From: Verrucomicrobiota bacterium
GTDB taxonomy: Bacteria; Verrucomicrobiota; Verrucomicrobiia; Limisphaerales; UBA9464
Direction of reading: 5' to 3'
Length of the DNA stretch: 57,765 nt
NCBI GenBank assembly: GCA_947454705.1
Contig: CANGKZ010000032.1
Location: forward strand, 1-57,765
Shown piece by piece: positions 6,528-15,530 of the stretch. Positions within the stretch are counted from its first letter, which is position 1; each line of letters opens with the position of its first letter. Below the pieces are notes generated by a model that saw only the letters and a program-made list of their open reading frames with translations, was not told the DNA's origin and searched no databases. The position numbers and the translations under genes were made by a program.

Positions 6528-9500
6528 TCAGGGATGCGCGGTTCCGGACTTGCGATCGCGAACCTCCACGCGCCATTCCGATGAATTCCCGCGAATTTCC
6601 GGCACGTACATGGCCTGCGCCACGACCGGCAGCGCGTGATAGGTTCCGGGCGTCGTCGCCCGGAAGCGGTACCGCAGTTCCCAGAGCCCCTCGGGAAGCC
6701 GGTGCACGAACACCGACACCGTCCGGTCGCGCCACTCGGGATGCGCCCACGAGGTGCGACCGGTGCGTTCAAGGAAATCCCCGGGCGGGCCGGACGACGC
6801 GAGACGCGCCTCAATTTTGGTCCGCTGAAGTTCGTTGAGTTCGATCCCGCCGCCGCTCCGCAGCTCCTCGGCCTCGATGCCCGCAGGCTTCAGGTCCTCC
6901 AGCAGCACGTACTCGAGATCGACCTTCGACTCCACCGTCACCACGGTCTCCAGACGGTCGCCTGAATCAATTTTGGTTCCATCGGCCAGCCGTTCACGAC
7001 GCTCCTTCACCCCGCTGAGCAGCGTCGGCTCGGGCACGAGTCGGAAATAGTCGCGACGGATGAACACCTCGTTTCCGGCGGCGGCCACCGGTTCGGTCAC
7101 GGTGAAGCATCCCGCCGACACGTTGAAATAAATCGGCGCGTTTCCCGAGAGTCGCACGATGCGGATCTCGTTCGTGTCGCCCAACCAAGCCGGATTCACG
7201 CTCCAGCTCATCGGCGCCTGCAGCATGGTCTCGGGAGTGACGGAGTGGCGGCCCACCGCGTGTCCGTTCACTTCCACCGAGAACTCGAGGCGGTTCTTCA
7301 ACTCGCCGGTGGTCTCCAGGTAGTCGTTGAGCGCGAGAATCGCGAGCGCGGTGTCGCGGGTGTTCGACCACTGCGCGCCGCGGCGATTCTTCAACAGCCA
7401 GTTCACGGCGGGTTCGATCAGCGCGTTCTTCGGATCCTCCAGCAACAGCGCCCGGATCACGGCCGACGTGGTTTCCACCGCACCGTCCTCCCATCGGTAC
7501 CAATTTTGATCGCGCCCCCAGTGCACCGTGGGCGGAGCGCCTGCGCCGCCGCCCGAGATCAGGACGGAGACATCGGGTTTCTCGTCGCGGATCACACCGT
7601 TGGACAGCGTGAGGATCACATCAGCAGCCCGGGCGCGGTCGCCCAGATGGTGCAACACGCCCACCAGCAGGGCACGGCTGTACGACGACAGTTCCTTCCG
7701 CTGCGCCCACACGTTTTCCAAGGCCTGTTCCAAGGACGGTCGCCGTTGAAGACTCAGCTTGCCGTCGATGGACAGCGGCTCGACCAGCGCCTGCAGCATC
7801 CAGAGTTGAAGCGCGGGATTGCCCTTGAACTCGACCAGATGCGCCAGCATCCAATCGTCGGCGCGACGCAGACGATCCGCCTCCACTCCCGGAATGCCGG
7901 CCCGGCTGGCGCGCTTCATTCCCCAGGCGACGTACGCGGTCATCCACGCATCGCTGCCGCCTTCCTTCCACCAGCCCCAGCTGCCGTCGTCGTGCTGGAA
8001 ATCCGCCAGACGTTCCAACCCCGACTGCGTCATCAGCCCGAGCCGGGTGAGATCCTTCCGCGCTCCGAGCGACGGACTGACCGCGCCGTTCCGGTTGGTG
8101 GAAATGCCGCCAAAGGTGCGCTGCATGGCCGCCTCGGCATCTAGCCCGGTGGTCTTAAGGGTTTGACGCACCATCACTGCAGGAAGGAACCGGCTCATGG
8201 TTTGCTCGGTGCAGCCGTACGGGTAGTCCGCGAGGTAGGGCAGCGCGTCGAGCAGCGTCAACGCGAGGCTCGGTGTCACCCGCACTTCCATGCGCGAGGA
8301 TCCCGGGGCGCGCTCTGGCAGGGGCAGGCGCACGGTCACATCGCCATTCGCCGCTTTTCCGGCGCGGGTGAATTCCTGCAGCAGCCCGTGGGCGTGGACT
8401 TCGATCGATTTCTCCACGCCGTCCGAAACCGATCCGCCATTGGCCGTCAGCCGGAACGCGGCGCGTCCCGCGGCGGCGGCCGACACGGTCCAGTCCAGAC
8501 GCGCCTCGGCCCCGGGCGCGAGCGTGATCCTGCGCGGTGTACCAAATTCGGTCGCCAACGGATGAACCCCGGTGGCCTCCAGCCGGATGGCGGCGTTCAC
8601 CGTGTTGAATGCGTGGTTGTGAATCAGGGCGGAGACCACGGCGGTGTCGCCCACCACGAGGAAACGCGGGAGTTCGAGTCGCGCCACCAGCGGTTGCACG
8701 GTCCGCGTTTCGGTGCGTGCCTGTCCAAACTCACTGCCCGTGGTCACGGCGCGGGCAACCACCTCCCAGCGGGTGAGCGATTCGGGATAGCGCACCGTCA
8801 CCCGCGCGGTTCCGTCCGAACCGGTTCGCACATCCGACTGCCAGAACGCGGTCGCGCGGAAATCCGTCCGAACCACCACCGCATTGCCGCCTTCGTCCGC
8901 CGCTCCACCGCCACCGGCGGCTGCGGAATCCATGACCATCGACGCGGCGGCCGCTGGCATGAGACTTCCGGTGACCACCTGACGCTGGTCCCCTTTGCGC
9001 ATGAGTCCGTAACGCGCAACCTCGGCACCTGCCATCATGCTCTTCGATGCACTCGCTCCAGCGAGCCCATACCGCCTCGCCAGCACCGGAGCGTTGAGGG
9101 GATCCACGGGAGGCGGAGGAATCGGCAACGGGTTGCCCGACGCGTCCAATTCCGCACGTTCGCGATCATCCAGGATCGAGCCATTGCGGGTCCGGATGAG
9201 CCGAAGGTACGGCCGCTCGTCCAACGTACTTGCACCACGCATTCGCTCGGGGCGATGGCCGCCGAGGAAGAGCCGACGCGGATCTTCGGCGAGCTCGGAT
9301 TGAATCTGCAGCACGCTTTCATCGAAGACCGAAAGCGCGACCTCCGCGCTGACCGGCCGCCCCGCCGCATCGCGCGTCACCACGGTGAACGGCGTTTCCG
9401 CGCGCGGCGCAGACTGGCCGACCTCCGGCTTTACCTCCACGGCGAGCACGTGTTTGAGCGGCGGCACCGCAATGTCTTTTTGAACCGAGTGCATCGCGCG

Positions 9501-12500
9501 GTCGTTCACCAGCACGCCGTGAATCCAGAGGTTGGGCGACATGGCATCGGTGATGGGGATCTCGATCCGGGCCACCGTTCCGACGAGGTGCACCACGCGT
9601 CGCTCGATCCAATGATCCGAGACCACGGAGAGCAGCACCCATCGATCCGACTCGGGTCCAACCACCAGCACCGGGAGCGATTCACCGGGTCGCGCGGTCT
9701 CGACACTGGGAATCAACTCGAGGCCGTTGTGCGAATAGGAAAGATCCGTGGTGGTGCGCGTCGAGACCCACACGAGCGTCTCCGCGCGCACGACCGGCTT
9801 CCACTGCGGGAGCTGCGGATCGGCTCGGTCCGGCCCCTCCCAGATGAACCGGTAGAATCCCTCGCGCTCGGGCTGAAACACCGTTTCCGCTCGGCCCGAT
9901 TCATTCAGGGCGACCTGCCGCGAACCGAGTTCCTCGCGTTTGTAGCCGGAGGATTTCAACCGCCATTCGCGCATTCCGGGAGCAGGCCGCGGTGGCCAGA
10001 CGGGGGATTTTTCGCGCGCACGCTTGAGGGCCGGGCCCTCGATTTCATTGCCCAGGCTGTCGAGCCACACTTCCCACCAGGTCTCGCGGGAGATCTTCAG
10101 GGTTCCCGTGACCGCGATGGGCTGGCCGTTGGGGTCCACGGATCGGAATCCCAGGCGAACGGTGTCGCCGGGGCGCGGAACGCGAATCGAGGGTTTCACC
10201 GCCACCGAATACGCGGAACGCGTGGCGCGCACGACACCGCGTCCCGTAACTTCACGACGCGACGCATCGGTCACCCGGGCCTCCACCCGCAGCTCCACGT
10301 CGCCCTGCGCGGCATCGGAATCGACCCACACCACGACCCGGCCCTGCGCATCGGTTCGCACGGTTTCGCGTTTCACTTCCTGCGGCGGCGTCTGTCCGGG
10401 CCCCATCCAACGGCGTCCCATCCGTGCCATTCCCCCGCCACCCCCATCCGTGGCCGCGTCCGCATCCACCGGAGAGAGCCATGGGTATTCGGTCTCCACC
10501 GGATGATTCCACCCGAACGGACTTTGCCGGATGCGCACTTCCACCTCGGCATCGGCCACCGGTCCGCCAAAATAATATTCGGCACGAAGCGTCACCGGAA
10601 TCCGCTCGCCGGGCCGAAACGACTTCGGCTTCACCACGCCGCCTGCCGTGGTTTCGGTGGGCGGTTCGACCCGCACTTCAAACTCGGGCAGCTTGTATTC
10701 CTCCAGGCGGAACAGGACCGCGGTGGCGATAAACTTCCCCTTGGCATTCGCGTCGCGGAACCGAATTTGGTACTGGCCCAGAATGGCCGTGGAACCGGGT
10801 GAGAAGGTTCCCCAGGCCGACCCGAATGCGTTGAGCGTCACGGTTCCATTGGTGAAGGCGGAGCCGCGGGAATCGAGGAGTTCATACCACAGGATGCGTC
10901 CGCCGGGCGTCACCAGTTCGCCGTTTTGCTGATGCCGCACGGTGAGTTTCCAATTCACCACATCGCCGGGCCGGTAGGCCGGACGGTCGGTGAAGGCGTG
11001 GACCTTCCATTGATCCGGATTGCGAGCATCCCCGGAAGTCCATCCGCCGACGAACGCCTGTCGCGCCCCCGCGCGGGCCGAGATCCACTGCTCACCCCAC
11101 TGTCCCGTTTCTGAAACCCACTCGGCGATGCCCTCGGCGTCGGCCACGCGATCGCGCGATTCCCAGCGTCCAGCGGTCCCGCTGCCCGGCTGGAAGCGAA
11201 CCCATTCGCGCACCTGCGCCCCGGGCTGCGGACGCCCGGTGATTGCATCCACCACCCACGCCACCGTCCTCGCGCCCACGCTTTGGACCACCACGGTGAG
11301 GTCGGTCACCAGCAGCACCTCGCGGGCCGTGGTGGATCCGGTCTTCGCCTCCAGCAGATACGCACCGGCGGGAAGTTTCGGACTCACCACAATCGCTCGA
11401 TCGGCGGCCTGGTGCTCGCCGGTATCGCCGGTATCCAACGTCCATTCCTGAACCGGCTTCACACCCTCAACGCGAATCGCCTGCTGCCAGGCGTTGATTC
11501 CGATCCCCGGATCGGCGAAGCGCACGTCCCGCGTGAGATCAATCGGAGTGATGCTGAAGCGGATCGATTTTGTGTTCCGCCAGTTGGCCTGGAATTGGAT
11601 CTCGGATCCCGGCAGGAACACTCCCTGGACGGAAAGGCCGAGCGACACCGAGGTGATTTCCTTCACCCGTTCGCGTGCGGCTTCCCAATAGGCGGATTCG
11701 CCCTGTTTGAATTCCCGCAGGAACCGTTGGTACGCGGCGAGGGCCCGGGGCGCATCGGGTTCGCGCACCCATTGTCCATCGGGCATGCCGCGGAACCGTC
11801 CGCTGGATTCCAGCCAGCCGGCGTATTGAAAAAGGGTTTCATCGAAATCGGACACCGTCTTCCCCGCAGCGAGGGCAGCCTCCAAATCCTGCTCCACTTG
11901 AAGGCGCATCCGTTCGGAATTTCCGGAGGCGATGGCAGCCTGCGCGCGGATGCGATGGGCGCGCGCGACATCCGCAGGCGTGCGGGCGATGGACACCGCG
12001 TTGTCCAGCACCTGCAGGGGCATCTCCTGGCTAAACCCCTGGAACCCGCGTCCGAAATGCGCCGGTGAATGCCACTTCCACACCAGAGAGAGGTAGCGGC
12101 TTCGCGCGGTCTCCAAATCGGTGCTCCCCGCCCACGCTTCGAGGGCGGCGGTGTAATGGGCGATCACCTGTTCGCGCGCCTCGCCGCGTCGCGATCCCAA
12201 ATCCCCGAGGGATTCGCGAACCTCGCGCCACACGGCATCGCGCTCAGCAGGGACCGCATCCAGCGGTGCAAGCGCGGACAACGCGGCTTGGGCCGCATCC
12301 ACCGACTGGCCGTCGGGACCGGAAATCGCGGCCCGCCAGGCGGAGTCCGCACGACGGAACAGGATCCAGCGCACGTCCGCCGGTGGGAGCCCGTTGGTCT
12401 GGAGTTTGAGGTACGCATCGCGGGCGAGCGCGAAGGCGCCCTTGGCGTGGAGTTCCTCGGCCTTGTCCCACGGATGCGCCGCCCACGCGACGGAGCGCAG

Positions 12501-12551
12501 GCCGGGGGCAAGGCCAAGCATCAACAGGAGAAGAAGAATCGGGCGTTTCAT
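6528..12551 (-). CDS. Bacterial alpha-2-macroglobulin family protein
   Basis: A 2007-residue exported protein. MKRPILLLLLMLG begins a signal peptide ending near AWA-A. An N-terminal helical region is followed by macroglobulin domains. A Gly/Ala/Met-rich, protease-exposed stretch near residue 1200 (MMAGAEVARYG to AAAGGGGAADEG) may serve as bait region. The DFRATAFWQSDVRT block starts the A2M core domain. The thioester motif is YGCTEQ with Cys1447 and Gln1450. These proteins trap attacking proteases by bait cleavage. It is longer than the ~1650-residue E. coli type and no pbpC is adjacent. I chose the ATG at 12551 over a TTG six codons earlier because it gives a clean signal peptide. Confidence 0.88.
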   Translation of the reverse strand: MKRPILLLLLMLGLAPGLRSVAWAAHPWDKAEELHAKGAFALARDAYLKLQTNGLPPADVRWILFRRADSAWRAAISGPDGQSVDAAQAALSALAPLDAVPAERDAVWREVRESLGDLGSRRGEAREQVIAHYTAALEAWAGSTDLETARSRYLSLVWKWHSPAHFGRGFQGFSQEMPLQVLDNAVSIARTPADVARAHRIRAQAAIASGNSERMRLQVEQDLEAALAAGKTVSDFDETLFQYAGWLESSGRFRGMPDGQWVREPDAPRALAAYQRFLREFKQGESAYWEAARERVKEITSVSLGLSVQGVFLPGSEIQFQANWRNTKSIRFSITPIDLTRDVRFADPGIGINAWQQAIRVEGVKPVQEWTLDTGDTGEHQAADRAIVVSPKLPAGAYLLEAKTGSTTAREVLLVTDLTVVVQSVGARTVAWVVDAITGRPQPGAQVREWVRFQPGSGTAGRWESRDRVADAEGIAEWVSETGQWGEQWISARAGARQAFVGGWTSGDARNPDQWKVHAFTDRPAYRPGDVVNWKLTVRHQQNGELVTPGGRILWYELLDSRGSAFTNGTVTLNAFGSAWGTFSPGSTAILGQYQIRFRDANAKGKFIATAVLFRLEEYKLPEFEVRVEPPTETTAGGVVKPKSFRPGERIPVTLRAEYYFGGPVADAEVEVRIRQSPFGWNHPVETEYPWLSPVDADAATDGGGGGMARMGRRWMGPGQTPPQEVKRETVRTDAQGRVVVWVDSDAAQGDVELRVEARVTDASRREVTGRGVVRATRSAYSVAVKPSIRVPRPGDTVRLGFRSVDPNGQPIAVTGTLKISRETWWEVWLDSLGNEIEGPALKRAREKSPVWPPRPAPGMREWRLKSSGYKREELGSRQVALNESGRAETVFQPEREGFYRFIWEGPDRADPQLPQWKPVVRAETLVWVSTRTTTDLSYSHNGLELIPSVETARPGESLPVLVVGPESDRWVLLSVVSDHWIERRVVHLVGTVARIEIPITDAMSPNLWIHGVLVNDRAMHSVQKDIAVPPLKHVLAVEVKPEVGQSAPRAETPFTVVTRDAAGRPVSAEVALSVFDESVLQIQSELAEDPRRLFLGGHRPERMRGASTLDERPYLRLIRTRNGSILDDRERAELDASGNPLPIPPPPVDPLNAPVLARRYGLAGASASKSMMAGAEVARYGLMRKGDQRQVVTGSLMPAAAASMVMDSAAAGGGGAADEGGNAVVVRTDFRATAFWQSDVRTGSDGTARVTVRYPESLTRWEVVARAVTTGSEFGQARTETRTVQPLVARLELPRFLVVGDTAVVSALIHNHAFNTVNAAIRLEATGVHPLATEFGTPRRITLAPGAEARLDWTVSAAAAGRAAFRLTANGGSVSDGVEKSIEVHAHGLLQEFTRAGKAANGDVTVRLPLPERAPGSSRMEVRVTPSLALTLLDALPYLADYPYGCTEQTMSRFLPAVMVRQTLKTTGLDAEAAMQRTFGGISTNRNGAVSPSLGARKDLTRLGLMTQSGLERLADFQHDDGSWGWWKEGGSDAWMTAYVAWGMKRASRAGIPGVEADRLRRADDWMLAHLVEFKGNPALQLWMLQALVEPLSIDGKLSLQRRPSLEQALENVWAQRKELSSYSRALLVGVLHHLGDRARAADVILTLSNGVIRDEKPDVSVLISGGGAGAPPTVHWGRDQNWYRWEDGAVETTSAVIRALLLEDPKNALIEPAVNWLLKNRRGAQWSNTRDTALAILALNDYLETTGELKNRLEFSVEVNGHAVGRHSVTPETMLQAPMSWSVNPAWLGDTNEIRIVRLSGNAPIYFNVSAGCFTVTEPVAAAGNEVFIRRDYFRLVPEPTLLSGVKERRERLADGTKIDSGDRLETVVTVESKVDLEYVLLEDLKPAGIEAEELRSGGGIELNELQRTKIEARLASSGPPGDFLERTGRTSWAHPEWRDRTVSVFVHRLPEGLWELRYRFRATTPGTYHALPVVAQAMYVPEIRGNSSEWRVEVRDRKSGTAHP

Positions 12552-12761
12552 GGAACAATGCGGGAGCAACCTCTGAAGTCAGTCAGGTCCGGTGCGGGAC
12601 GCAAGTCCCCAAAGATTGCTGAACCTTCAACGGGCGAAAGCGGGATTTCTTAGGGCAAGCGACGAGATTTCCAATCAACCAACCATTGCCCGGAAGGGCG
12701 GGAAGCGGCCATCTTTCCTCCCGACCAATGCCCACCAGCGCACGCCGTCCCAGCCCCCCTT

Positions 12762-14081
12762 ATGAGCGCGCCGATTGATTCACGACCCATTGCCATTGTG
12801 GGTCTTGGATACGTCGGGCTTCCGCTGGCGCTCCACTTTGCCGATGCAGGGGCCATGGTCATCGGTCTCGATGTGGATCCCGCCAAGAACGCGCGCCTGA
12901 ACCGCGGCGAATCCTACATCCTGCACCTGCCCTCCGAGCGCGTGTCGCGCGCCGTATCCGCGGCGAAGTTCCACGCCACCGCCGATTTCTCGCGCATCCG
13001 GGAATGCCAGGCCGTGCTGATCTGCGTGCCGACCCCGCTGAAGGGTTCCCCCGAAACCAGCCGCGAACCCGACCTCAGCCACGTGCTGAACACCGGACGT
13101 TCACTCGCCCCGCACCTCACTCCGGGCATTCTCATCATTCTCGAATCCACCACCTATCCGGGCACCACCGAGGACGAACTCCGCGCCGTGCTGGAGGAAG
13201 GCTCGGGACTCAAAGCGGGGGTCGATTTCCATCTCGCCTACTCGCCCGAACGCGAGGATCCAGGCAACCCGGCATCTGACGTGTCGCGTATTCCAAAAGT
13301 GGTCGGCGGCCTCACTCCCGCCTGTCGCGATCTGGCGATGGCGCTGTACGGACGTATCGTGAAAACGCTCGTGCCGGTGGAGAGCTGCCGCGTGGCCGAG
13401 GCGGTAAAACTCACGGAGAACATCTTCCGTTCGGTCAACATCGCGATGATCAATGAGCTGAAGGTGGTGTACGCGGCCATGGGGATCGACATCTGGGATG
13501 TCATCGCCGCGGCCTCCACCAAGCCGTTTGGCTTCATGCCCTTTTACCCCGGGCCTGGGCTGGGGGGGCATTGCATTCCGATCGATCCCTTCTACCTCAC
13601 GTGGAAGGCACGCGCGTACGGACAGGAAACGCGGTTCATTGAACTCGCCGGCGAGATCAACACCGGGATGCCGCGCTACGTGGTGAACCGCGTGCAGGCG
13701 GCCCTGGAGACGCGTGGCAAATGCCTCGCAGAATCGCGCATCCTGCTTCTCGGTCTGGCCTACAAGCCCGACGTGGACGACGACCGCGAGAGCCCCGCTT
13801 ACAGCCTTTGGAAGCTGCTGGAAGAGGCGGATGCCACGGTCGAGTACCACGATCCCCACATTCCCGTGGTGCGTCCTTCGCGCGAGCACCGTCAATTCAC
13901 CGGCCGGACCTCGGTGCCATTGACGGCAGAAACACTGGCCACCTTCGACGCTGTCCTCGTGGTCACCCGACATCAGGCCGTGGACTTTGCGCTCGTGGCC
14001 AAGTCCGCTGCCTTGATCATCGACACCCGCAACGCGCTCGCCGGACTCCCGGTGAATCCCCAGACCTATTTCAAGGCATAA
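12762..14081 (+). CDS. UDP-N-acetylglucosamine 6-dehydrogenase (WbpA/TviB type)
   Basis: Oxidises C6 of a UDP-HexNAc to the uronic acid with two NAD. The 439-residue protein has the Rossmann motif IVGLGYVGLPLA (12-23), the dimerisation helix with Lys216 and Asn220 (AVKLTEN), and the catalytic Cys271 in GPGLGGHCIPID. The C-terminal NAD-sugar domain has LGLAYKPDVDDDRESP. Group features (SPEREDPG, GGHCIPIDP) point to UDP-GlcNAc or UDP-ManNAc rather than UDP-glucose. The epimerase downstream matches the Vi-antigen/WbpP pair, which would give UDP-GalNAcA. Confidence 0.88.
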   Translation: MSAPIDSRPIAIVGLGYVGLPLALHFADAGAMVIGLDVDPAKNARLNRGESYILHLPSERVSRAVSAAKFHATADFSRIRECQAVLICVPTPLKGSPETSREPDLSHVLNTGRSLAPHLTPGILIILESTTYPGTTEDELRAVLEEGSGLKAGVDFHLAYSPEREDPGNPASDVSRIPKVVGGLTPACRDLAMALYGRIVKTLVPVESCRVAEAVKLTENIFRSVNIAMINELKVVYAAMGIDIWDVIAAASTKPFGFMPFYPGPGLGGHCIPIDPFYLTWKARAYGQETRFIELAGEINTGMPRYVVNRVQAALETRGKCLAESRILLLGLAYKPDVDDDRESPAYSLWKLLEEADATVEYHDPHIPVVRPSREHRQFTGRTSVPLTAETLATFDAVLVVTRHQAVDFALVAKSAALIIDTRNALAGLPVNPQTYFKA

Positions 14082-14110
14082 ACCTGAAAGCGAAGAGTGT
14101 GGAAGCGTGA

Positions 14111-14251
14111 AACCACAGATGAACACGGATAAACACAGATAAAACGCGCAGAACAAGGCAACCTATGAATCGCTCCGAAGGGGATCATGTTCGACGTGCG
14201 TCGACTCTCAACTCCCGTCCCATCTGTGTGAATCTGTGTCCATCTGTGGTT
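14111..14251. repeat. inverted CACAGAT-period element
   Basis: AACCACAGATGAACACGGAT... (14111-14140) and its complement (14222-14251) match at 26 of 30 positions. Each arm has three ~10-base units ending in CAGAT or CGGAT. The 81-base centre shows no gene. The element fills the gap between the dehydrogenase and epimerase genes. Confidence 0.75.
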
Positions 14252-14269
14252 TAAACTGCCCCATTTAAG

Positions 14270-15214
14270 ATGAAGGCTTTGATCACCGGCGGCGCCGGAT
14301 TCATTGGATCGCATATTGCGGAGGCCCTAGCGCGACGCGGTGCCGAAGTGGTGATCGTGGATCCCGCCGCGGAATCGCGTCGTTCCAACCTGGAGTGGAT
14401 CCGCCCCACGGATCGCGTCGAGGTCGTTGCGGGCGACATGGGCGATGCCTCCCTGCTCCGGCAGCTGCTCACGGGCGTGAACTGCGTGTCGCACCACGGC
14501 GCGATGCCCAGTGTACCAAAATCGGTCGCCCATCCGGTCGAGACCCACGAGCAGAACCTCAATGCAACGCTCACGTTGCTGACGGCGGCGCGCGAGGCCC
14601 GGGTGGATCGATTCATCTTCGCCTCCTCCTCCTCGATTTACGGCGACAACGAAGCTCCCTCGAAGCGCGAGGACCTTCCCGCGCAGCCGCTTTCTCCATA
14701 CGCCCTGCAGAAATACGCCGCTGAGCGCTACGGCCAGCTGTTTCACCGGCTGTATGGAGTCCCGGTGGTGAGCCTGCGCTACTTCAATGTGTTTGGTCCG
14801 CGCCAGGCCTTCGATTCGCCGTATTCCGGGGTGATCGCGAAGTTCTGCACCGGATTCCTGCGCAACGAGGCGCCGGTGATTTTTGGCGACGGCCTTCAGT
14901 CGCGCGATTTCACCCACATCCGAAATGTCATCTCGGCCAACCTCCTCGCCATCGATTCCCCGGCCGAGCGCGTGGCGGGACGTGTTTTCAACGTGGCCTG
15001 TGGGGAGAGCATTTCGCTGCTGCGTCTGGTTTCCGATCTGAACCGCCTGACCGGACGCACGCTGCAGCCGCGCTTCGAGCCCGAGCGCGTGGGCGACGTG
15101 AAACACTCGCGTGCCGACATCGGTTCCGCCCGCGAGCGCCTCGGCTACACGCCGCTGGTGGATTGGGAAACCGGCCTCGCAGAAACGCTCGATTGGTATC
15201 GCTCCCAAAAATGA
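14270..15214 (+). CDS. NAD-dependent sugar-nucleotide 4-epimerase (WbpP/TviC type)
   Basis: An extended short-chain dehydrogenase of 314 residues that likely interconverts UDP-GlcNAc(A) and UDP-GalNAc(A) by C4 oxidation and reduction. It has the NAD motif GGAGFIG (7-13), the catalytic Ser cluster ASSSSIYG (119-125) and YALQK (Tyr144, Lys148). The RYFNVFGPRQ motif and C-terminal substrate helix are typical. Its partner is the upstream dehydrogenase, separated by a repeat element. The stop overlaps the next start as ATGA. Confidence 0.88.
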   Translation: MKALITGGAGFIGSHIAEALARRGAEVVIVDPAAESRRSNLEWIRPTDRVEVVAGDMGDASLLRQLLTGVNCVSHHGAMPSVPKSVAHPVETHEQNLNATLTLLTAAREARVDRFIFASSSSIYGDNEAPSKREDLPAQPLSPYALQKYAAERYGQLFHRLYGVPVVSLRYFNVFGPRQAFDSPYSGVIAKFCTGFLRNEAPVIFGDGLQSRDFTHIRNVISANLLAIDSPAERVAGRVFNVACGESISLLRLVSDLNRLTGRTLQPRFEPERVGDVKHSRADIGSARERLGYTPLVDWETGLAETLDWYRSQK

Positions 15215-15510
15215 AACCGCTCTCCCGCGATGAGTTTGACGCCATTCGTCCCCGCATTCCGGAATGGAAACGCCGCGGCGAGGTCATTCGCCGCACCTTT
15301 GAGTTTGCCGACTTCAAGGCCGCGCTCCGGTTTGTGAACGCAGTGGGACGCGCCGCCGAATCCGCCCAGCACCATCCGGACATCGACATCCGGTGGAATC
15401 GCGTCCGACTCGCCCTCACCACGCACGACGCCGGCGGGCTCACGACGCTCGACGTGGACCTCGCCGCGAAGTGCGATCGACTCGCCGCATCATCCCTCGC
15501 GAAGGCCTGA
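15211..15510 (+). CDS. Pterin-4a-carbinolamine dehydratase
   Basis: A 99-residue protein of the PCD/DCoH family that dehydrates 4a-hydroxytetrahydropterin. The signature HHPDIDI (54-60), WNRV and TTHDAGGLTTLDVDLA with His72 are all present. No phenylalanine hydroxylase is nearby, so it may serve molybdopterin or pterin recycling in general. It starts inside the epimerase stop codon (ATGA), which suggests coupled translation with an apparently unrelated gene. A longer open frame extends upstream inside the epimerase gene. Confidence 0.9.
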   Translation: MKPLSRDEFDAIRPRIPEWKRRGEVIRRTFEFADFKAALRFVNAVGRAAESAQHHPDIDIRWNRVRLALTTHDAGGLTTLDVDLAAKCDRLAASSLAKA

Positions 15511-15530
15511 TTCCAGGCCTCGCTGAACCC

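Noticed and set aside
8163-10802. Very long plus-strand open frame opposite the alpha-2-macroglobulin
   Set aside because: High GC makes long antisense frames. The residues are Arg/His/Gly-rich with no recognisable domain, while the minus frame shows a clear protein family.
14111-14251. CRISPR-like array of CACAGAT units
   Set aside because: Units are only ~10 bases, contiguous without spacers, and occur as two inverted arms. No cas gene is present.
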